Assembly: GCF_003610495.1 (NCBI RefSeq)
Contig: NZ_RAPK01000011.1
Span: forward strand, 62,001-126,000
From: Sinobaca qinghaiensis
GTDB lineage: Bacteria; Bacillota; Bacilli; Bacillales; Marinococcaceae
DNA length: 64,000 nucleotides
Direction of reading: 5' to 3'
The position numbers and the translations under genes are program-made. Every line of letters starts with the position of its first letter. Positions within the stretch are counted from its first letter, which is position 1. The notes beneath the pieces are model-generated. The model saw nothing but the letters and a program-made list of their open reading frames with translations, was not told where the DNA came from and did no database searches. This document shows, piece after piece, positions 9,473 to 18,691 of the stretch.

Positions 9473-9979
9473 ATGAAAGCAGCAACACACACCGTAGGCG
9501 CCCTCGCTGCAGGATCTGCAGCAGTATATTTGAATTGGGCTCCCCAGGCAGTAGAGCAGGATGTATTCCAGGCAGCAGTTTTTATAGGTTCGCTGATGTT
9601 TGGCGGCCTGCTGCCGGACATCTGCCAGCCAAATTCCTGGATGGGAAGACGTCTGAAAGCAACATCCTACATTGTCTTTAAGCTTGTCGGCCACCGGACA
9701 CTCACGCACAGCCTGGTCGGCACGGCTATTGTATTTATATTGACGGGGCTGATTCCGGGATTAACCGGCACGGTTATGCAGACAGGCATTACCGCAGGCG
9801 TGATCAGCCATATTTTACTTGATATGCTGACACCTAAAGGCGTTCATTTATTTTTTCCGGTACGGTATAACGTGAGATTTCCATTCGGGAAGCTGACCGG
9901 GTCAAAACCGGGAGAATTTTTGATTTTTATGCTGCTGAGTTTCTTTTTCATTAACGGAATCTGGCGGCTGATTGCATAG
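9473..9979 (+). CDS. YdjM-like membrane-bound metal-dependent hydrolase
   Basis: A 168-residue membrane protein of the YdjM/DUF457 family. An N-terminal histidine (ATHTVGAL), LLPDICQPNS, GHRTLTHSL and ILLDMLTPKGVHLFFP form the family's conserved metal-ligand set between four to five hydrophobic helices. The E. coli homologue is LexA-regulated but has no proven substrate. Here it starts only 33 bp after parC, so read-through from the LexA-like parE promoter is possible. The ribosome site (GCGGGGCGG) is weak. A terminator follows the gene. Confidence 0.8.
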   Translation: MKAATHTVGALAAGSAAVYLNWAPQAVEQDVFQAAVFIGSLMFGGLLPDICQPNSWMGRRLKATSYIVFKLVGHRTLTHSLVGTAIVFILTGLIPGLTGTVMQTGITAGVISHILLDMLTPKGVHLFFPVRYNVRFPFGKLTGSKPGEFLIFMLLSFFFINGIWRLIA

Positions 9980-9982
9980 CAG

Positions 9983-10026
9983 AAAACCCTTGATGGCCAT
10001 ATATAAGGCTTTCAGGGGTTTTTTTA
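9983..10026 (+). terminator. Intrinsic terminator after the parEC operon
   Basis: AAAACCCTTGA pairs with TCAGGGGTT with an inner GGCC/GGC stem, followed by a run of T residues. Confidence 0.8.
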
Positions 10027-10679
<653 letters not shown>

Positions 10680-11717
10680 TTACTCATGTTTTTCATCGTG
10701 ACCGGCTATTATTGCAAACCCGGGAATCCTTTTTCCTTTCACAAATTCCGGCCATTCGATTGAAATCTTGTTCCATGTCCGCCCGGCATCATAGGATATA
10801 TACAACCCAAGATTATTTACTGCGTAAAAGACGCCCGGCCTCGATTCATGTGAAGCCAGCGCAAAATGAGCGGAACCGTCCGCATCCGGTAGTCCTTCAT
10901 GCACCCGGACCCAGGACCCGCCATTTTCCCGCCGAACTACAATCGTATTTGCTCTCTCGGGATTGTATGCTTCATACGGACTTTTAGACGCAGACGCAAC
11001 GACCGTGTCTGCATTTGCCGGGTCTACAGCCACACTAATCAGATAGTTATACGGCGCCAGCCCTTCATTTACCGTCTGCCACGTTGTTCCTCCATCGAAA
11101 CTTTCTGCATATCCCCCGCCTGCGGCTTCATATACCCGTCCAGACACACGCGGATGAACAGCCATCGAGTGACAGTCGTACTGGGAGTGCGGTTTCCTGT
11201 CTTCCCAATGTGCCCCTTTATCTTCGCTTTTCATAACGCCCCCGAGCTCGATTCCAACAAAAATTCGATGTTCATTATGATGGTCCGGCTGAATCCAGCG
11301 GACATGATGTGTATGCGGACGCGGCGGAAAACTCCAGCTCGGCCTGGACGGGAGATCCAGCAGCGACGGACAATCCGTCCATGTGTTTCCGCCATCTTCA
11401 GAACGAAACAATCCGCTTGGTTCTGTACCGGCCCACACCACACTCAGATCGTTTTTAACTTCTATCGGACTGACCGCAACGCTCATTATCCGTTTATGAG
11501 TGATACCGGCACCGGCAGGCTCCCATGTATCACCGTTGTCACAGCTGAGCCAGAGCCCGTCGTTAAATGTTCCTCCATACAGCCGGCCCGGCCGATTCGG
11601 ATCTGCGGCCAGACATAAAAATGTATTCGGCGTTATTTTTTCATTTAATGTCCATTCCTGCTGTTCTTTTTTCACTTCCAAAATAGATCTTCCGGCTGAA
11701 AAATAAACAATCTCCAT
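10680..11717 (-). CDS. BNR/Asp-box beta-propeller protein (sialidase-like fold)
   Basis: A 345-residue protein built from repeats with five clear Asp boxes: SCDNGDTW, SEDGGNTW, SEDKGAHW, SFDGGTTW and SYDAGRTW. They mark a beta-propeller of the sialidase/sortilin/YCF48 type. No signal peptide or membrane helix is visible, so it should be cytosolic, and I see no sialidase catalytic Arg-triad/Tyr-Glu set that I can assign. ATG at 11717 is chosen because AAAGGTGGT lies eight bases upstream; the GTG at 11729 is part of that ribosome site. It starts 34 bp after the carboxyltransferase gene, which puts it at the end of the acyl-CoA operon. Its function is unknown. Confidence 0.75.
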   Translation of the reverse strand: MEIVYFSAGRSILEVKKEQQEWTLNEKITPNTFLCLAADPNRPGRLYGGTFNDGLWLSCDNGDTWEPAGAGITHKRIMSVAVSPIEVKNDLSVVWAGTEPSGLFRSEDGGNTWTDCPSLLDLPSRPSWSFPPRPHTHHVRWIQPDHHNEHRIFVGIELGGVMKSEDKGAHWEDRKPHSQYDCHSMAVHPRVSGRVYEAAGGGYAESFDGGTTWQTVNEGLAPYNYLISVAVDPANADTVVASASKSPYEAYNPERANTIVVRRENGGSWVRVHEGLPDADGSAHFALASHESRPGVFYAVNNLGLYISYDAGRTWNKISIEWPEFVKGKRIPGFAIIAGHDEKHE

Positions 11718-11751
11718 AGTACTCACCACCTTTATCTAATGAACTCCCATT

Positions 11752-13275
11752 TCACACCGGATATACCCCGTGTTTACGGTCGGTGAAGGTTGTTTGTTTG
11801 GCCTGGTACACGCTGAATCTGGAAATGAGTTCGGCTCTAAGTGTATCCGGCTCAATTACCGCATCAACTACGAGGTCGGATGCCAGCCGGTAAATATCGA
11901 TGTTCTGCTTGTATTCTTCTCGTTTTTCCTTTAAAAAAGCCGGGCGATCTTCTTCAGCAAGTTCCTGTATTTTATTGGCATACACTGCATTAACGGCGGC
12001 TTCCGGTCCCATCACAGCGATCTGTGCCTGCGGAAATGCCAGGCAGCAGTCCGGCTCAAAGGCAGGACCGGTCATCGCATACAACCCCGCTCCATAGGCT
12101 TTACGCACAATAACGGATATTTTAGGAACCGTCGCTTCAGCCATGGCAGCAATCATTTTTGCACCGTGGCGGATAATACCCGCCCGCTCGACTTTGCTGC
12201 CAATCATGAAGCCGGGAATATCAGCCAGGAACAAAAGCGGTATGCCAAAGGCGTCGCAGAGCGCGATAAATTTAGCGGCTTTGTCTGCTGAATCCTGAAA
12301 CAGCACCCCGCCTTTTACTTTAGGCTGGTTGGCTACAATTCCTACTGTTTTTCCGTCAATACGGGCAAGCACGGTAATCAGCTCGGGCGCAAACATCTTT
12401 TTCACATCAAACATCGAATCTTTGTCCACCAGGCGCTCCAGCAGATCATATATATTAAAAGGCGCATTTTGGTTCGCTGGGATCATGGCTTCGATCGACT
12501 CCTTCACCGCCGGCTCCTTCCCGGCAGGAGATTCGGGAGGCGTAGAGCCGTAATAAGACGGAAAATAGGTCAGGTAGTCCCTGGTCTGAGCGATGGCTTC
12601 CTTCTCATCAGCGGCCAACACGTCTCCACATCCGGACACCGAGCAGTGCATCTCCGCTCCACCCATTTCTTCGAGGCTTACTTTTTCTCCTATGACCATT
12701 TCTGCCATCCGCGGCGACCCGAGATACATCGACGCGTTTCCTTTTACCATAATAACTAGATCACAGAATGCCGGAATATATGCACCTCCCGCAGCCGACG
12801 GCCCGAACAAGAGGCATACCTGAGGCACTTTCCCGGATAGCTTCACCTGGTTGTAAAAAATCCGTCCGGCTCCTCTTCTTCCCGGAAACATCTCGATCTG
12901 ATCGGTAATCCGCGCGCCGGCAGAATCTACTAAGTACAGCATCGGCAGACGCAGCCGGTCCGCTGTTTCCTGGATACGGATGATTTTTTCCACCGTCCTG
13001 GCTCCCCATGAACCTGCTTTGACCGTTGAGTCATTAGCCATAAAACAAACATCGCGGCCGTTTATTTTCCCTGTGCCCGTTATCACCCCATCAGCCGGCA
13101 GGGACTCCGACTCGTAGTTGGCAAATTTTCCGTCTTCTAACTGCTGTCCGTCATCCAACAGCAGAGCCAGACGCTCTCTGACAAACAGTTTACCTTTTTC
13201 GGTATTGGCGTTATGGTACTTTTCCTGACCGCCTTCTTCAATTTTCTGTTCTTTTTGCTGGTGCCTGCTTTTCAT
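11752..13275 (-). CDS. Acyl-CoA carboxylase, carboxyltransferase (beta) subunit (YngE-like)
   Basis: A 507-residue biotin-dependent carboxyltransferase of the propionyl/methylcrotonyl-CoA carboxylase beta family. It has LVDSAGARI, GPSAAGGAYIPAF, then MYLGSPRMAEMVIGE, the oxyanion-hole glycine runs and the C-terminal AYGAGLYAMTGPAF. The enzyme moves CO2 from carboxybiotin to an acyl-CoA. The ATG at 13275 follows AAAAGGAGG at normal spacing. An in-frame start 30 bases upstream overlaps the dehydrogenase gene and lacks such a site. It belongs to the operon that starts with the biotinyl carrier at 15515. The matching biotin carboxylase gene is not in the operon. Confidence 0.9.
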   Translation of the reverse strand: MKSRHQQKEQKIEEGGQEKYHNANTEKGKLFVRERLALLLDDGQQLEDGKFANYESESLPADGVITGTGKINGRDVCFMANDSTVKAGSWGARTVEKIIRIQETADRLRLPMLYLVDSAGARITDQIEMFPGRRGAGRIFYNQVKLSGKVPQVCLLFGPSAAGGAYIPAFCDLVIMVKGNASMYLGSPRMAEMVIGEKVSLEEMGGAEMHCSVSGCGDVLAADEKEAIAQTRDYLTYFPSYYGSTPPESPAGKEPAVKESIEAMIPANQNAPFNIYDLLERLVDKDSMFDVKKMFAPELITVLARIDGKTVGIVANQPKVKGGVLFQDSADKAAKFIALCDAFGIPLLFLADIPGFMIGSKVERAGIIRHGAKMIAAMAEATVPKISVIVRKAYGAGLYAMTGPAFEPDCCLAFPQAQIAVMGPEAAVNAVYANKIQELAEEDRPAFLKEKREEYKQNIDIYRLASDLVVDAVIEPDTLRAELISRFSVYQAKQTTFTDRKHGVYPV

Positions 13276-13298
13276 GACTGCCTCCTTTTCTCCGGTCC

Positions 13299-14441
13299 TC
13301 AGCACCCGAGCTGCCGGGCGATAACAAGCCGCTGGATTTCTGAAGTTCCTTCGCCAATCTCCATCAGCTTCGTATCCCGAAGCATGCGTTCAATGCCGTA
13401 TTCTCTCATGTAGCCGTAGCCGCCGTGGATCTGCAGTGACTGGTTGCACGTTCTGGACGCCATTTCGGACGCAAACAGCTTGGCGTAGGCTGCTTCTTTC
13501 GTAAATGGCTTGTTATGATCTTTCAGCCAGGCGGCTTTACGAACCATATTCTGTGCCAGCTCAATCTCCATCGCCATATCCGCTAATTTAAACTGAATCG
13601 CCTGAAACGACGAAATTTCTGTCCCAAACTGCCTGCGTTCGTGAGAATACTGCAGGGCCTTTTCAAAAGCGCCCCGTGCAATACCGACAGCGAGGGCTGC
13701 GATCGAAATACGGCCTCCATCCAGCGTATGCAGAAACTGCTTAAAACCCTTCGCCGGATCACCAAGCAGGTTGCCTGCAGGCACTCTGACATCATCGAGT
13801 ATCAGCTCACACGTATTGGAGCCGCGGACTCCCATTTTGTTGTAAGGGCTCGAAATCGTAAATCCATCCGCATCCGGCGGCACGATAATAGCGGAGATAA
13901 TATTCCGCCCGCGTTCATCTTTTCCTGTAACCGCAGTAACAATGATCGTGCGCGCGTACTGGGCGTTGGTGATCCAGCACTTCTCCCCGTTAATCCGGTA
14001 TTCTCCATTTTCCAGCACCGCAGTCGTTCGCGTACCGCCTGCATCGGAGCCGGCGTTTGGTTCGGTCAGCCCGAATGCCCCAAGTGTCTCTCCTTTGGCG
14101 AGCGGAATCAGGTAGTCCTGCTTCTGCTGTTCCGTACCGTAGTAATAGATCGGAGCCGCTCCGAGCGATACGGCTGCCGCGTAGCTAAGCCCTGTACTGC
14201 CGCAGGCTTTGCCTATTTCTTCAACGGCGAGCGTATAGGAAATGGTATCCCCTCCGGATCCACCGTAGTCTTCTGGAAACGGGATACCCATCAGACCGAG
14301 TTTCCCCATTTCTAAAAACGTCTCTACCGGAAAAGCCGCCTGCACATCTACTTCCTCCGCCCGGGGAGCAATTACTTCCGTGGCAAAATCGCGGGCGAGA
14401 GCGGCCACCATCTTCTGCTCCTCTGTTAACTCAAAGTTCAT
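13299..14441 (-). CDS. Acyl-CoA dehydrogenase (YngJ-like)
   Basis: A 380-residue FAD enzyme of usual length that makes the 2,3-double bond in acyl-CoA. It shows AFGLTEPNAGSDAGGTRT and CWITNA at the flavin site, RRQFGTEISSFQAIQFKLADMA, and the C-terminal QIHGGYGYMREYGIERMLRDTKLMEIGEGTSEIQRLVIARQL. The catalytic glutamate of isovaleryl/short-chain types cannot be assigned safely by eye, although MREYGIERMLRD resembles isovaleryl-CoA and short-chain enzymes. Start ATG follows AGGAGGAATTCTG. It is co-directional with the hydratase upstream (54 bp) and the carboxyltransferase downstream (23 bp). Confidence 0.92.
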   Translation of the reverse strand: MNFELTEEQKMVAALARDFATEVIAPRAEEVDVQAAFPVETFLEMGKLGLMGIPFPEDYGGSGGDTISYTLAVEEIGKACGSTGLSYAAAVSLGAAPIYYYGTEQQKQDYLIPLAKGETLGAFGLTEPNAGSDAGGTRTTAVLENGEYRINGEKCWITNAQYARTIIVTAVTGKDERGRNIISAIIVPPDADGFTISSPYNKMGVRGSNTCELILDDVRVPAGNLLGDPAKGFKQFLHTLDGGRISIAALAVGIARGAFEKALQYSHERRQFGTEISSFQAIQFKLADMAMEIELAQNMVRKAAWLKDHNKPFTKEAAYAKLFASEMASRTCNQSLQIHGGYGYMREYGIERMLRDTKLMEIGEGTSEIQRLVIARQLGC

Positions 14442-14495
14442 CAGAATTCCTCCTTTCTATAAAGCACCTTATTCGCCAGCCTGCTGACTGGGCAG

Positions 14496-15278
14496 CTACC
14501 TGCCTTTGTAAACAGGAGAGCGCTTTTCCCGAAAAGCGTTCAGCCCCTCCCGGCGGTCTTCGGTCCAAAGCGTGGCATGATACGCCTCCTGTTCTATTTT
14601 TAGGCCGGATGGCAGGTCGATATCAGCTCCAGCGTTCATCGCGGCTTTTGCCTGTTTTACTGCAATCGGCGCATTCCGGCAGATCCGCTCTGACATTTCT
14701 GCCGTTTTTTCTGCCAGTGCGGAAGCGGGCACAACATGTTCGACGAGACCGATTGCTAATGCGTCCGCTGCGCTTATTTTTTCAGCGGTAAAAATAAGTT
14801 CTTTTGCCCGGGCCATTCCGATGGCACGCGGCAGTCTCTGGGTGCCGCCTGCTCCCGGGATAATGCCGAGGGAGGTTTCGGTCAGGCCGGTTTTGATGTG
14901 ATCGGCCGCTATCCGGATGTCACAGGCGAGGGCAAGTTCGAGGCCGCCGCCAAAGGCGCTTCCGTTCATCATGGCAAGCGTCGGCTGCGGCATTCCTGCC
15001 AGACGGGCGACCACTGACCCGATAAGCGCCACCACATCTTTCGTTTCCGCCGGCGTCATCTGCGCCCTTTCTTTCAGATCCGCTCCGGCACAAAACGCTT
15101 TATCGCCTTTACCGGTGAGTATCACACAGCGCACGTCCGGCTGAACGGCCAGCTCGTCCATTATTGCGGTAAGGGCGTGGAGCAGTTCAATCGATAAGGC
15201 ATTGGCGGCTTCGGGGCGCTGCAGCGTTATAGTCGCTGTCCCGTTTGGATCGATCACCCGGGTCACTGGTTCCGGCAT
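14496..15278 (-). CDS. Enoyl-CoA hydratase/isomerase (YngF-like)
   Basis: A 260-residue crotonase. The oxyanion-hole motifs are AGADLKE near residue 66 and NGSAFGGGLELALACDIRIA near 105-124. The two catalytic glutamates of hydratases are present in the ELALACD helix and in LTETSLGIIPGAGGTQRLPR. The product hydrates a trans-2-enoyl-CoA; in Yng-type operons the likely substrate is methylglutaconyl-CoA or a related branched intermediate. The ribosome site AAGGAGGAATGGCAGA precedes the ATG. It sits between the biotinyl carrier and the acyl-CoA dehydrogenase in one transcription unit. Confidence 0.9.
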   Translation of the reverse strand: MPEPVTRVIDPNGTATITLQRPEAANALSIELLHALTAIMDELAVQPDVRCVILTGKGDKAFCAGADLKERAQMTPAETKDVVALIGSVVARLAGMPQPTLAMMNGSAFGGGLELALACDIRIAADHIKTGLTETSLGIIPGAGGTQRLPRAIGMARAKELIFTAEKISAADALAIGLVEHVVPASALAEKTAEMSERICRNAPIAVKQAKAAMNAGADIDLPSGLKIEQEAYHATLWTEDRREGLNAFREKRSPVYKGR

Positions 15279-15302
15279 TCTGCCATTCCTCCTTCGGCTG
15301 CT

Positions 15303-15515
15303 TTATTCAAGCTCCAGAATAATATCGCCTTCTTCTACAAAGTCACCTTCTTTTTTGTGAATCATGTGCACCCTGCCGCTTTCGGTAGACTCCATCGGTA
15401 TTTCCATTTTCATAGACTCCAGTATGGCGATTTCCTGTCCTGTCGCTACGTTTTCGCCGACCGTGGTGGTAATTTTCCAGATGCTTCCTGACATGTCTGC
15501 TTTGACTTGTTTCAT
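15303..15515 (-). CDS. Biotinyl carrier domain protein (YngHB/BCCP-like)
   Basis: A 70-residue stand-alone biotinyl domain. The biotinylated lysine is Lys36 in the ESMKMEIP hairpin. The flanking half-domains (KADMSGSIWKI and DFVEEGDIILELE) give the usual flattened barrel. It carries the carboxyl group between a biotin carboxylase and the carboxyltransferase at 11752-13275. AGGAGG lies at normal distance before the ATG. It is the first gene of the operon, directly behind a -10 box and a cre-like site. Confidence 0.9.
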   Translation of the reverse strand: MKQVKADMSGSIWKITTTVGENVATGQEIAILESMKMEIPMESTESGRVHMIHKKEGDFVEEGDIILELE

Positions 15516-15527
15516 TGCAGGCCTCCT

Positions 15528-15557
15528 GTGTAGATAATTATAATTAAAGCGCTTTCA
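15528..15557 (-). promoter_or_regulatory. cre-like site and -10 box for the acyl-CoA operon
   Basis: TTAAAGCGCTTTCA at 15544-15557 matches the CcpA palindrome TGWAANCGNTNWCA except for one base. On the minus strand a TATAAT lies immediately next to it, about 20-25 bp before the biotinyl-carrier ribosome site. A CcpA dimer there would cover the promoter, so glucose repression of the operon is expected. Confidence 0.6.
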
Positions 15558-15685
15558 AAAATCTGTACAGTAACACTGCCGCTGAACTTTCGTTCTATGG
15601 CTGTCTGTATAGCTAATAGTTCGGCACATGCGGGTTGGATTCCTGTTTTTGTTACCATGTTTTTTCCTGATGGCTGCTTCATTAC

Positions 15686-15729
15686 AAAAAAAAGACACCG
15701 GCCCGGGGTGTTCAGCCCGGGCCGGTGTC
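15686..15729 (-). terminator. Intrinsic terminator of the aconitase gene
   Basis: A 14-bp GC-rich stem (GACACCGGCCCGGG and its complement) with a short loop. On the minus strand it is followed by eight T residues, and it begins only a few bases after the aconitase stop codon. Confidence 0.92.
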
Positions 15730-15736
15730 AGTCACG

Positions 15737-17683
15737 TTAATGCTGGGTTTCGCCTTTTTTGATCCAGTTGATCATACCGCCGTCCAGCATAATTTCAATC
15801 TGCCTGCCGGACATAGCATGCTCTACTTCTATCGTGGATTTCCCTTTGATTTCTGCTGTCAGAACTGAAGATTCCTGCAGCGAGCGGCGGATGTCTTTAA
15901 AAACAATCACGTCGTCCTGTTCAATCAGGTCATAATCAGACTCGTTCACAAAAGTGAGCGGAAGAACGCCGAAATTGACAAGGTTCTGCCAGTGAATCCG
16001 GGCAAAATCCTTTACGATTGCAGCACGCAGTCCCAGATACCTCGGCGCCAGAGCCGCATGTTCCCGGCTCGATCCCTGCCCGTAGTTGCTTCCGCCTATT
16101 ACAGCATGACCGCCCTGGTCTCTGGATTCCATGGCCCGCTTATAGTAGGACTCATCCAGCTTTTCAAAGGTGAATTTGCTGATTTCAGGCAGATTGCTTC
16201 GAAATGGCAGTACCCGGCCGCCGCCTGCCAGTATTTCATCGGTGGAGACATCGTCCCCCGTCTTAAAGCCGACGGTTACCTCCAGTTCATCCGGAAGGGC
16301 ATCAAATTCCGGAATAGCTTCAATATTCGGCCCTTTGGATAAGCGGATTTCTTTGGCTTCTTCAAAAGGATACGGATGCATCAACAGTTCGTTGTTAATC
16401 GCAGGCTTTGGAATATCTATCTGCGGGTATTCCATATCAAGCTCTCTTGGATCGGTGATTTTCCCGGTAAGTGCTGAGGCAGCCGCTGTTTCCGGACTGC
16501 ATAGAAATACGCTGTCATCCAGCGTGCCGGAGCGGCCCGGGAAGTTTCTTGGCACGGTGCGCAGGCTGTTCTTTCCCGAAGCCGGTGCCTGTCCCATGCC
16601 GATACAGCCATTACAGCCCGCCTGATGAAGCCTGGCGCCTGCATCAATTAAATGGGAGAGGTTGCCGGTGTTAATTAAGTCAGAAAGCGTTTCCCGGGAA
16701 GACGGGTTAATATCGAGCGAGACGCCGGGCGCAATCGACCGCCCTTTCATCATCTGCGCCACAATCGCAAAGTCCCTGTAGCCCGGATTTGCCGAGGAGC
16801 CGATATACGACTGGTAAATAGGCTCTCCGGCTGCCTCACGGACAGTTACCACATTGCCGGGACTTGACGGCCTGGCAATCATCGGCTCCAGCTCGGACAA
16901 GTTGATTTCTTCGTGCTCCTCATAGGAGGCATCCTCATCCGCTGACAGCTCGATCCAGTCCTCTCCCCGTTCCTCCATCTCCAGGAAATGACGAACCTGC
17001 TCATCGGATGGAAATACAGAGGTGGTGGCGCCGAGTTCTGCTCCCATGTTTGCAATGACGTGCCGGTCCATAGCGGTTAGATCCGCAAGAGCGGGCCCGT
17101 AGTATTCAATTACTTTTCCAACTCCGCCCTTTACGCCGTGGCGGCGCAGCAGCTCCAGGATAATATCTTTAGCGCTTACCCATTCCGGGAGCTTCCCGGT
17201 AAGCTTCACGCCCCATACTTTCGGCATTTTTACGTATATCGGCTCGCCGGCGGCCGCCATGGCGACTTCAATACCGCCCGCTCCCATGGCAAACATGCCC
17301 AGAGACCCGGCCGCACAGGTGTGGCTGTCTGAACCAAGCAGTGTTTTTCCGGGCTTGCCGAGCCGCTGCATATGAACGGGGTGGCTTACCCCGTTGCCCG
17401 GCTTGCTGTAATAAATACCAAACCGCTGGGCAGCACTTTGGAGAAACAGATGGTCATCCGGATTTTTGTAATCTTCCTGGATCAGGTTGTGATCCACATA
17501 CTGGGCGGAGACCTCTGTTTTAACACGGTCAATGCCCATCGCTTCCAGTTCCAGCATAACAAGTGTGCCGGTGGCGTCCTGGGTGAGCGTCTGGTCTATT
17601 TTTAATCCAATTTCTTCCCCTGCCTTCATCTCACCGGATAAAAGATGGACCCCAAGCAGTTTCTGCGTCACGTTTTTTCCCAT
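15737..17683 (-). CDS. Aconitate hydratase, short (~650-residue) type
   Basis: An iron-sulphur hydro-lyase that interconverts citrate and isocitrate, or a close analogue. The three cluster cysteines are Cys123 (SDSHTC), Cys357 and Cys360 (GCNGCIG). The swivel domain carries GGSNYGQGSSREHAA and the phosphate-binding FARIHWQNLVNFGVLPL. At 648 residues it is far shorter than the ~900-residue CitB/AcnA of B. subtilis and resembles the short aconitases of clostridia and archaea. 2-Methylcitrate or homocitrate pathway roles are possible but no partner genes are nearby. Start ATG follows AAGGGGGA; a TATAAT lies about 25 bp upstream of the start. Confidence 0.88.
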   Translation of the reverse strand: MGKNVTQKLLGVHLLSGEMKAGEEIGLKIDQTLTQDATGTLVMLELEAMGIDRVKTEVSAQYVDHNLIQEDYKNPDDHLFLQSAAQRFGIYYSKPGNGVSHPVHMQRLGKPGKTLLGSDSHTCAAGSLGMFAMGAGGIEVAMAAAGEPIYVKMPKVWGVKLTGKLPEWVSAKDIILELLRRHGVKGGVGKVIEYYGPALADLTAMDRHVIANMGAELGATTSVFPSDEQVRHFLEMEERGEDWIELSADEDASYEEHEEINLSELEPMIARPSSPGNVVTVREAAGEPIYQSYIGSSANPGYRDFAIVAQMMKGRSIAPGVSLDINPSSRETLSDLINTGNLSHLIDAGARLHQAGCNGCIGMGQAPASGKNSLRTVPRNFPGRSGTLDDSVFLCSPETAAASALTGKITDPRELDMEYPQIDIPKPAINNELLMHPYPFEEAKEIRLSKGPNIEAIPEFDALPDELEVTVGFKTGDDVSTDEILAGGGRVLPFRSNLPEISKFTFEKLDESYYKRAMESRDQGGHAVIGGSNYGQGSSREHAALAPRYLGLRAAIVKDFARIHWQNLVNFGVLPLTFVNESDYDLIEQDDVIVFKDIRRSLQESSVLTAEIKGKSTIEVEHAMSGRQIEIMLDGGMINWIKKGETQH

Positions 17684-17778
17684 TTTTTTCGTCCCCCTTG
17701 ATTATAGAATATTCGGACAATAATTCTGGTAAAAAAGCGGGGCACTTATAACCCCTCTTCTATCTTTCGTACCCTAAT

Positions 17779-17796
17779 TGGTTTTGACGAAAACCA
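17779..17796 (-). other. Hairpin directly behind the nucleotidyltransferase gene
   Basis: TGGTTTT-GACG-AAAACCA is a perfect 7-bp stem that starts at the base after the stop codon. No T-run follows on the minus strand, so it may protect the 3' end or terminate only weakly. Confidence 0.4.
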
Positions 17797-18672
17797 TTAC
17801 AGATGCAGATTCCATTTACTCGTATTCTGTGGAAGCTGGTGAAGGTGCTGCAGATACCGGTACACGTTTTGCGCCTCCTCAGCGGAAACTTCCAACTCCA
17901 GCAGATCTGCTGTATGAAGCGTTATGTCTAAGAATAAATCACTCATGTGAAATACAGCCTCCCATATCGGGGCAACGGCCGCTTCCGGAAAAGTGTCCTG
18001 CAGACGCTTCCAGATATCGCCGCTGACGTACAGCGGAAGATGTTTATAGCTTTTTCCGATATTAATAGGAAAGGAATGCGAGGCGCCGGCATACCAGGTG
18101 GTCATTCTCAGAAGCATCTCCCGCATAACAGCGAGATGGTCCATCGCATAAAGAACTTCGCTGCGCCAGGCTCCTTTGGCGGCATATGTGGACACCCACC
18201 AAAACTCATTGCAGCAGTCCCGGAAGGCTTGCCGATCAGGCGTCTGCACGTAATGAGTCTGCTCTGACGGAGGAGGAAGAGCCGGAAACAGGGCATCTTT
18301 ATCCAGCAGAACAACCGTGAGGCTGTCTTCATTGATGTAATCGGTAACGCCTGCTTTCAGAAGCAGAGTCAGGTCGATCCGGATGCCGTCTGTAAACAGC
18401 ATGAGAAAAGCAAATTTATGACGGCGCCCCGATCCTCCATTCATTTCGTCCGGCGTCTGCATAATTAACAGATCCCCGAATTCCTGCAGCCACTCCCGCT
18501 GCCTGATAAATGGTTCCAGATCGTTGACTACATACACGACGTCAAAATCCTGAAGCAGGTCCTGCCTGCTCGTTGGATTGACTCTCGATCCATTCAGGCA
18601 GGCGGCTCTTACTGCCGGATCTGCCTGCGCTTTTTTAAAAAGAAGGGTAATCATCTCTTCCTGATTTCTCAT
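17797..18672 (-). CDS. Aminoglycoside 6-adenylyltransferase-like protein (AadK/ANT(6) family)
   Basis: A 291-residue protein, close to the 284 residues of B. subtilis AadK. The N-terminal nucleotidyltransferase core has the LNGSRVNP motif (residues ~25-32) and QDFDVVYVV with the metal-binding aspartates. IRIDLTLL supplies the third acidic residue. The C-terminal helical part has the family's FWWVSTYAAKGAWR and GKSYKHL motifs. ANT(6) enzymes adenylylate streptomycin at position 6. All visible motifs are intact, so resistance activity is plausible, but expression level is unknown. GGAGGGAGG lies before the ATG. It has no mobile element beside it and looks chromosomal. Confidence 0.85.
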   Translation of the reverse strand: MRNQEEMITLLFKKAQADPAVRAACLNGSRVNPTSRQDLLQDFDVVYVVNDLEPFIRQREWLQEFGDLLIMQTPDEMNGGSGRRHKFAFLMLFTDGIRIDLTLLLKAGVTDYINEDSLTVVLLDKDALFPALPPPSEQTHYVQTPDRQAFRDCCNEFWWVSTYAAKGAWRSEVLYAMDHLAVMREMLLRMTTWYAGASHSFPINIGKSYKHLPLYVSGDIWKRLQDTFPEAAVAPIWEAVFHMSDLFLDITLHTADLLELEVSAEEAQNVYRYLQHLHQLPQNTSKWNLHL

Positions 18673-18691
18673 TTCCAGCGCCTCCCTCCGT

